Virus record (IMG/VR): IMGVR_UViG_3300046804_001233
Span: 1 to 26,498 of that record
Source of the DNA: a virus
DNA: 26,498 bases
Reading direction: 5' to 3' (one strand)
Shown in pieces: positions 21,756 to 26,498 of the stretch. The notes under the pieces were generated by a model. The model saw only the letters and a program-made list of their open reading frames with translations, was not told where the DNA came from and searched no databases. A program made the position numbers and the translations under genes. Position 1 is the first letter of the stretch; each line of letters starts with the position of its first letter.

Positions 21756-22730
21756 ATGCCAGTTACAAAGCAAGTCTATTCGCTTACCCCAACCTGGGCA
21801 ACTACACAGCTCGCCGATGCTTTTAGATCTGCTTTTATTGATGCCGGCTTGATGACGGACTGGTTTGATGCCTTTCTAAGTGGATCAGTTGAGAATCGCA
21901 TTCTCCGCGTTTCGTACGATGACACGAAAACCTATGGCATAACCTATGTGTGGTTTATGTTCAGCGGTGCATCGGTATTCGTAAATTGCGCTAGCGGCTG
22001 GAACGCTGTCACGCACGTACCGCAGGGAACACTATCCGTAGATTATGTAAGTCTATCCACCAATACTACTGCCAATCATTTACAAATCTTTTCTGGATCC
22101 CCTACCGTTAGCGGTTCGCTTACTAGATATACTTCTGGGATTTCTGCTGCCAAGTCATGGTTTCTTGTTAGATCTACGTCATCTTCTTTTGCTTTTACTA
22201 TAGACAGTGGCACCAGCGTTGCCAGCTTCATTGATCTTACGAAAAGCTGCCATACTCCCTTCGTTTATCCAAGAGCAATCAGCAGCGCTACGACCTACAG
22301 GGGAATATCATTTGCGACGCCAATACTCCCATACCGTAGATCATATTTTCAGTCAATGAACTCCTACACGTACAGCAACCCAACCCCATCCCCAGTCGAA
22401 AAAGGATATGTATTCCTGAGCAAAAATCATGCACCAGTAAACTTCGGCGCATCATTGCCATACATTATTCTTCCGATTGCTACCACAGCTGGAAACCCTG
22501 CATACACTACAGATAAAATTCCAGTTCTGACAGAATGTAGAATTTCTGACTATACCAATAATCAGCTTGCATCTGACTTTGGCCTCATACCCTACTTTCC
22601 CAACAATACAATGCAGGTGCAAGATATAATCGTCATAACAACTGGCGTAGAAGAATGGGAGATAATGGCAGTTTCAGCTGGCGACGCATCTAGTATTCCA
22701 AGTGCATTACTTGCTGCAAGAGTCATCTGA
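21756..22730 (+). CDS. Tail appendage protein of unknown function (324 aa)
   Basis: ATG 21756, two bases after the fibre gene stop. The N-terminal helix pair has LADAFRSAFIDAGLMTDWFD, then FLSGSVENRILRVSYDDTKT, a start I associate with cyanophage tail fibre or structural proteins; the rest is Ser/Thr/Tyr-rich beta sequence ending MAVSAGDASSIPSALLAARV. No enzyme motif is seen. The position after a fibre gene suggests a host-range appendage. Base use is clearly more AT-rich than in flanking genes (many ATA, AGA and TCT codons), a sign of a different history, possibly recent exchange. Confidence 0.6.
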   Translation: MPVTKQVYSLTPTWATTQLADAFRSAFIDAGLMTDWFDAFLSGSVENRILRVSYDDTKTYGITYVWFMFSGASVFVNCASGWNAVTHVPQGTLSVDYVSLSTNTTANHLQIFSGSPTVSGSLTRYTSGISAAKSWFLVRSTSSSFAFTIDSGTSVASFIDLTKSCHTPFVYPRAISSATTYRGISFATPILPYRRSYFQSMNSYTYSNPTPSPVEKGYVFLSKNHAPVNFGASLPYIILPIATTAGNPAYTTDKIPVLTECRISDYTNNQLASDFGLIPYFPNNTMQVQDIIVITTGVEEWEIMAVSAGDASSIPSALLAARVI

Positions 22731-22966
22731 TGGCAAGCTTCAATCAGTCAGCAAGCAGTCCACAAGTTGCTCCGATTGCTATTTTTGATACACAGTCTTC
22801 GGTCGGAAGCTCCACTGGCAATGCGATAGTCAAGTCAGCATACCAACAAGACAGATATGGCACGATTTCAATCGTCAAAATATCTGCAATGGGTATTGGC
22901 AATGACTTTCCCGGCAGTGCTCAACAGATTCCAGCAACTGGCCAAATATGGCCAAGCGGATTTTGA
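22730..22966 (+). CDS. Small hypothetical tail protein (78 aa)
   Basis: ATG 22730 shares one base with the previous stop (TGATG), which implies translational coupling. The 78-aa product is Ser/Ala/Gln-rich: MASFNQSASSPQVAPIAIFD, then STGNAIVKSAYQQDRYGTIS and VKISAMGIGNDFPGS. It has no membrane segment or recognised domain. Low GC like its upstream neighbour, so the two probably travel as a pair. Possibly a fibre chaperone or cap, but that is only a guess from its position. Confidence 0.55.
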   Translation: MASFNQSASSPQVAPIAIFDTQSSVGSSTGNAIVKSAYQQDRYGTISIVKISAMGIGNDFPGSAQQIPATGQIWPSGF

Positions 22967-22983
22967 TCCGATCAAGGCGTGGA

Positions 22984-23006
22984 CTTGAGTCAAGACGATA
23001 GAATGC
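22984..23006 (+). promoter_or_regulatory. Palindrome and -10-like element before the second tube-fold gene
   Basis: CTTGA-G-TCAAG (22984-22994) is followed 4 bases later by TAGAAT (22999-23004), which ends 22 bases before the GTG at 23026. The spacing resembles other putative promoters here, but the GGC flank is missing. Confidence 0.28.
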
Positions 23007-23025
23007 CGTAAAGCGCTGGGGTCAA

Positions 23026-23427
23026 GTGGGTATCGCAACGGGGGCCGACGCATACGTTTACTGGAACGGCCAGCACGTTGGCAGCTTCATCTCCGCTGAA
23101 CAGCCAACCGAGAAGCCGGCACTTGAAACTACCTCGCTGGGCGCCAGCGATCGAACATACGTCAGCAGCAAGCTGAGAAATAACACGTTTTCTGGCACGC
23201 TGTTTTATGATCCATCGGATTCTGTTGCTGCATCGCTGATTAACGCGATTGATCAAGACAATACTACCGATGGTACCCTGAAGATTGAGTGGATCAAGAA
23301 TACCAGTAACGGTTCGCGTGAAGGAACGGCAATCATTACCTCTCGCGGTGCATCCGTTTCTGTTGGTGATCTGCTGCGCATCAGCATCTCAATTCAGTTC
23401 AGCGGTCCTGTTACCGGTTCCTTCTGA
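23026..23427 (+). CDS. Second tail-tube-fold protein
   Basis: GTG 23026 gives 133 aa; the nearest upstream ATG (22962) is out of frame. The layout is that of compact tail tube proteins: GADAYVYWNGQHVGSFISAE (first strands), ETTSLGASDRTYVSSKLRNN, then FSGTLFYDPSDSVAASLINA (strand and helix), GTLKIEWIKNTSN, a long loop and SVSVGDLLRISISIQFSGPV. The order strand-'D/T-S-L-G'-helix-'L.I......'-last strand is the same as in the main tube gene (6481-7233), but the sequence is short and divergent. It may build a tail-tip collar, baseplate ring or the distal tube. It is coupled to the next gene by TGATG (stop 23425-23427). Confidence 0.6.
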   Translation: MGIATGADAYVYWNGQHVGSFISAEQPTEKPALETTSLGASDRTYVSSKLRNNTFSGTLFYDPSDSVAASLINAIDQDNTTDGTLKIEWIKNTSNGSREGTAIITSRGASVSVGDLLRISISIQFSGPVTGSF

Positions 23428-24587
23428 TGTCTGTCATTCTTGGCTATGGCGGCTATGTGCAGCTCAGCCGGGAATGGCCTGAGCCCACTGTTTTCCCGCA
23501 GTCCAGCAGGGCTGGATCCAATGCAATTTTCTGCCAAGACAAAGCTTTTTGGACTGGTCAGAGAGTCCTGATCTACTCGTATCTCGGCCTTCCTGTAAAG
23601 ACCTCCGGCCAGCAATACGCCCCATGTCCAGAAGGACATAGGTTCTGGGGTGGCAGTAGCTGGGCGCAGGGGCCTGAAACCGCTCACAGGGGAAGCGGAA
23701 ACACGATCTTCTGGAAGCCTGATGTTGCGCCGCTGATGATCAATCCAGGGACGCCTGGTGATCCAGCCGATGACTTCATTGTTCCCGGCACGCTTCAGGA
23801 TCCAGCAGACGACTTCTTCGCTTATACGATTTCCGCCGGTTTTTGGGAAACGCAGCTGACGACGGGTTTTGATCAAGTGATTGAAGCCTATATCAATCGC
23901 GACCAGCTTGATCGTATCACTTTCTATACCTCTGAAAATGGAGCGATCAACAGAAGTCCAGACCAGCTAATCACTTTCTCAAATGTTGACTACAAGAATC
24001 TGCTAATTGCTCCATACAGCTCGTCAACTGACTACCAAATTGCGTTTGAGGCTCTTGGACAGTTTCTGTTTGAAGAAATGCCTCAACGTGAGCAGGGAGC
24101 AAGCGCTTATATCGACCTACCGGAAGAAATGACAAGCGTTGCTGACGATCCAGAGCAACGTGGCTGGTCGATTCTTGTTGGCTGCCGCGAATGGACACTA
24201 CAAACCGATCCAACCGTTCTTGATACGACTGCTATTGGCGAAGACTTTGGCGATAGCGTCAAAGATGTAGTCAGGGGATCTGGAAGCTTCAATGGATTCA
24301 TTCCTGTCAGCAATCCAAGCTCTGGCAGCTTTGATGCAAGGGGCTTCATCAGGCTGATGCTGATGACAGAAACTGGATCAAAGGCAAGAGTCCGTCTTCG
24401 TGTTCAGGATCAACGATCCGTTGGCTGCGAGAAAGAAGATGCCGTATGGATTGAAGCCGACATTCTGCTTGGCCCCGGTGAAATCGGAGCTTCTGTGGAC
24501 GAAGCGATCAACTACTCTTCTCAATTCGTCGTCGTCAAAGATAAAGACGGAATTGGCATCAAGCCATTGATCGGACCCTTCTCCTAG
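23427..24587 (+). CDS. Tail protein with C-terminal tube-like domain (386 aa)
   Basis: ATG 23427 overlaps the previous stop by one base. The N-terminal part (1-135) is Gly/Pro/Trp-rich with Cys38 and Cys67 and ends in a short tandem repeat (DPADDFIVPGTLQDPADDFF). The middle (about 135-245) has FDQVIEAYINRDQLDRITFY, the 'DRI.FYt...a.........' start I associate with cyanophage tube-like structural proteins. The last 130 residues again follow the tube pattern: EWTLQTDPTVLDTTAIGEDF, GSFNGFIPV, then RVRLRVQDQRS and IGASVDEAINYSSQFVVVKD. It could be a large tube-tip or tail-spike-base subunit paired with the preceding gene. No enzymatic motif seen. Confidence 0.6.
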   Translation: MSVILGYGGYVQLSREWPEPTVFPQSSRAGSNAIFCQDKAFWTGQRVLIYSYLGLPVKTSGQQYAPCPEGHRFWGGSSWAQGPETAHRGSGNTIFWKPDVAPLMINPGTPGDPADDFIVPGTLQDPADDFFAYTISAGFWETQLTTGFDQVIEAYINRDQLDRITFYTSENGAINRSPDQLITFSNVDYKNLLIAPYSSSTDYQIAFEALGQFLFEEMPQREQGASAYIDLPEEMTSVADDPEQRGWSILVGCREWTLQTDPTVLDTTAIGEDFGDSVKDVVRGSGSFNGFIPVSNPSSGSFDARGFIRLMLMTETGSKARVRLRVQDQRSVGCEKEDAVWIEADILLGPGEIGASVDEAINYSSQFVVVKDKDGIGIKPLIGPFS

Positions 24588-24615
24588 ACTTGCCAACTGG
24601 CTCAATCTCAGCGCA

Positions 24616-24628
24616 TCTACACTGTGCG
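24616..24628 (+). promoter_or_regulatory. Putative late promoter before the final fibre gene
   Basis: TCTACACTGTGCG closely matches the element at 71-84 (CTACACTTTGC), and in both the hexamer TACACT ends 24 bases before a GTG start. It occupies the middle of the 59-bp gap 24588-24646, which otherwise shows nothing distinct. Confidence 0.42.
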
Positions 24629-24646
24629 TATTGACGCGCTTGTGCT

Positions 24647-26498
24647 GTGACCAAGATTGTCCGCAGTGGCCAGGTCGGCTCTTTTGACAACATCAACAGC
24701 TCGCAAGGCACTGTTCGCGCTCAGGTTGCAGCGATCACCGATGCTGTTCGCCAGCTGAGCGGCGGCGCTGAAATTGGCCCCGGCGCTATTATCAACGATC
24801 CGCTGTCCGCACCCTACGTCCTTTACGTCAATCCATATATTGGAAGTGATAGATTCGTAAGCGGAAGCTACTCAACGAGTGGATCGGCAATTGAGCGTAT
24901 TGAACTTCAGCGCTTGGAATGTGGTTACACGCCGGCAAGACCTTTCAGGACAATCAACAGGGCCGTCATTGAAGCTGGCATCATCACCGCAAAGTCATAC
25001 TACGAGAACCCACTTGCAAATACCGATCTCGTCAGCATTTTCCTGTCTCCTGGCGTCTCCTACGCCCTGAACAGCGCCGGGGCTGCGTCCGTGAGCGAGT
25101 GGGAGAACGGCAAGGATCCCACGGACGCGGAGCTGGAGGCCTTCAACCCCTCCGGCACCGGGGGCATCCTGCTGGTCCGTGGCGCGAGCCTGTGCAACAT
25201 CGACCTGCGCAAGACGATCGTTCGGCCTGGCTCGGTTCCGGCGCCCGCTGACGAGGCATCCGACTACAGCAACCGCCGAGCCATTTTCAAGGTGACTGGG
25301 GCTGGATATTACTTCGGCATGACCTTCATGGATCAGGTTGGCAGTACATCGTCTCACCACCTGCTCGACTGCTTCCAGTTTGCAAGCAAAGCGGAACTTG
25401 ATGAATTCTACGCCAAGATTGTTCAGGCGTTTGGTGGCGTCAACAATACTGGCAATCTTGACAATAGCCTTGCGGTAACGCGCACAGCTGAATACGAAAT
25501 TGTCGGCCCCAGGCCAGCATCTGGCGCTCAGACGATCAACACTGATACGACCCTTTCCGCCTCTCCGTACATCTTCAACTGCTCAATCCGAAGCAACTAC
25601 GGCATCTGCGGCATCTTTGCTGATGGCTCCAAGCCTTCCGGCTTTAAGTCGATGGTGACGGCGCAGTTCACTGGCGTCAGCCTGCAGCGCGACCTGTCCT
25701 GCTGGCAGAAATACGCATCAAATCAGAGTCCGCAGTGGGGCAACTACTTCACCGGCTACAACGACCTGATCAATAGCGATCCAGACGATGTGCGGATGAA
25801 TCCGGCGCGTCGCAGCTTCCATATTCGCTGCATCAACGATGCAATCATCCAAGAGGTTTCCGTTTTTGCGATTGGCCAAGGCGTCCACCACTGGGTTGAT
25901 TCTGGCGGTGAGATCACCATCACGAATAGCAACAGCAACTTCGGCGGATGCGCCGCGATTGCTGAGGGCTACAAGAATACTGCGTTTGTCAGTGATTCAA
26001 ACTGGAACGTTGGATCAATCCGTGTCGCAACTGACCTGACAGAAAAGCGCAACAACGTTCGCAAGATCTATCTTGGCGTCGTTGACGAAGGTGTCGCAAA
26101 CAACGCAACTTCAATCACACTGATAGTTCCACTGAGTGACAGCATTTCTAGCCCAGGAACTCCCGCATCACTTGCGCGTGACGGATACTCGCTGAAAGGT
26201 AACTCCTTCATCTGGATTGAAAATGCCAGAGGGCTTGACTATCGCGCTCGCCTTACAGGAACTGCATGGGATCCGGCGCAGCCTGATGTCATCACCGTTA
26301 CTGCAGTCTTCCAGGATCAGAATGGAATCAAGCCTGGCGATGCGATTCTGAACTCACAGGGTCTGAGCACTGGTCAGAGCTGGCCTGATCTGGCTGGCGC
26401 AAGGATCTACGTTCGCCGGCTGCAAGATACGCGCTCGATTGATGAACGCCGCTACTCGCTGCGTGTCAACAACACCAGCATTCTGTCGCGCACTCCTG
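24647..26498 (+). CDS. Large tail fibre / virion structural protein (5' part)
   Basis: GTG 24647 (an in-frame TGA at 24632-24634 excludes anything earlier) opens a frame with no stop to the window end: 617 codons, incomplete at the 3' side. It contains APYVLYVNPYIGSDRFVSGS, then IELQRLECGYTPARPFRTIN, RAVIEAGIITAKSYYENPLA, NRRAIFKVTGAGYYFGMTFM and a 'SHHLLDCFQFASKAELDEFY' block. I recognise these as a large structural protein of cyanophages (also of T4-like cyanomyoviruses), with a right-handed beta-helix, pectate-lyase-like start ('y.vnp..G.D...G....r.f.TI..A'). It is probably a fibre or spike. A high-GC patch lies at about 25050-25270. It is the strongest pointer to a cyanobacterial host. 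Confidence 0.78.
   Translation, partial: MTKIVRSGQVGSFDNINSSQGTVRAQVAAITDAVRQLSGGAEIGPGAIINDPLSAPYVLYVNPYIGSDRFVSGSYSTSGSAIERIELQRLECGYTPARPFRTINRAVIEAGIITAKSYYENPLANTDLVSIFLSPGVSYALNSAGAASVSEWENGKDPTDAELEAFNPSGTGGILLVRGASLCNIDLRKTIVRPGSVPAPADEASDYSNRRAIFKVTGAGYYFGMTFMDQVGSTSSHHLLDCFQFASKAELDEFYAKIVQAFGGVNNTGNLDNSLAVTRTAEYEIVGPRPASGAQTINTDTTLSASPYIFNCSIRSNYGICGIFADGSKPSGFKSMVTAQFTGVSLQRDLSCWQKYASNQSPQWGNYFTGYNDLINSDPDDVRMNPARRSFHIRCINDAIIQEVSVFAIGQGVHHWVDSGGEITITNSNSNFGGCAAIAEGYKNTAFVSDSNWNVGSIRVATDLTEKRNNVRKIYLGVVDEGVANNATSITLIVPLSDSISSPGTPASLARDGYSLKGNSFIWIENARGLDYRARLTGTAWDPAQPDVITVTAVFQDQNGIKPGDAILNSQGLSTGQSWPDLAGARIYVRRLQDTRSIDERRYSLRVNNTSILSRTP

Noticed and set aside
1-26498. tRNA genes, CRISPR arrays, insertion sequences, integrase or attachment sites
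   Set aside because: No cloverleaf, regularly spaced repeats, transposase-like frames or recombinase motifs were noticed on reading both strands.

Overview
The window is a late (virion morphogenesis) segment of a tailed, long-tailed (siphovirus-type) double-stranded DNA phage. It runs almost entirely left to right, from the end of a probable portal gene into a large tail-fibre gene that continues past the window. The best guess for the host is a picocyanobacterium (Synechococcus/Cyanobium-like). The last, open-ended protein, the small basic proteins near the left end and the tail-fibre domains all look like families I know from cyanophages, but this is recognition by eye, not a database search. 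I see no integrase, repressor, tRNA, CRISPR or insertion sequence.

Left part (1-4318): end of an upstream gene, a coiled-coil scaffolding protein, a terminator, a cassette of five very short, very basic proteins (50-112 aa, overlapping or tightly spaced), one small gene on the opposite strand, a small 95-aa protein preceded by a 10-codon mini-ORF, a 227-bp structured non-coding region, the major capsid protein, and a tiny Ala/Pro-rich protein. Neck and tube (4329-7233): head-tail adaptor, head-closure protein, tail-completion protein, tail terminator and major tail tube protein, mostly with overlapping starts and stops. Tail assembly (7319-15801): a tail assembly chaperone pair made by a -1 ribosomal frameshift on A AAA AAA, then a 2622-aa tape measure protein. 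Tail tip (15805-26498): a small minor tail protein, an NlpC/P60-like peptidase, a 1287-aa gpJ-like tip protein, three tail fibre/appendage genes, a second tail-tube-fold protein, a 386-aa protein ending in a third tube-like domain, and the truncated large fibre/structural protein.

Transcription appears to be punctuated. Rho-independent terminators are followed within a few bases by a GGCTAYAGTT-like -10 element that has no room for a -35, so each block is probably its own late unit. The two most abundant virion proteins (capsid and tail tube) have matching leaders: a -10-like element, then a hairpin with the same GGCAGTGCC core and compensatory changes in its stem.

The points most worth a second look are: a tape-measure domain carrying all the M23 (LytM-like) metallopeptidase motifs in circularly permuted order (HxH before HxxxD); the twin capsid/tube leader hairpins; the terminator-promoter punctuation; the basic mini-protein cassette; the three tube-fold proteins; and patches of clearly higher GC inside several long genes.
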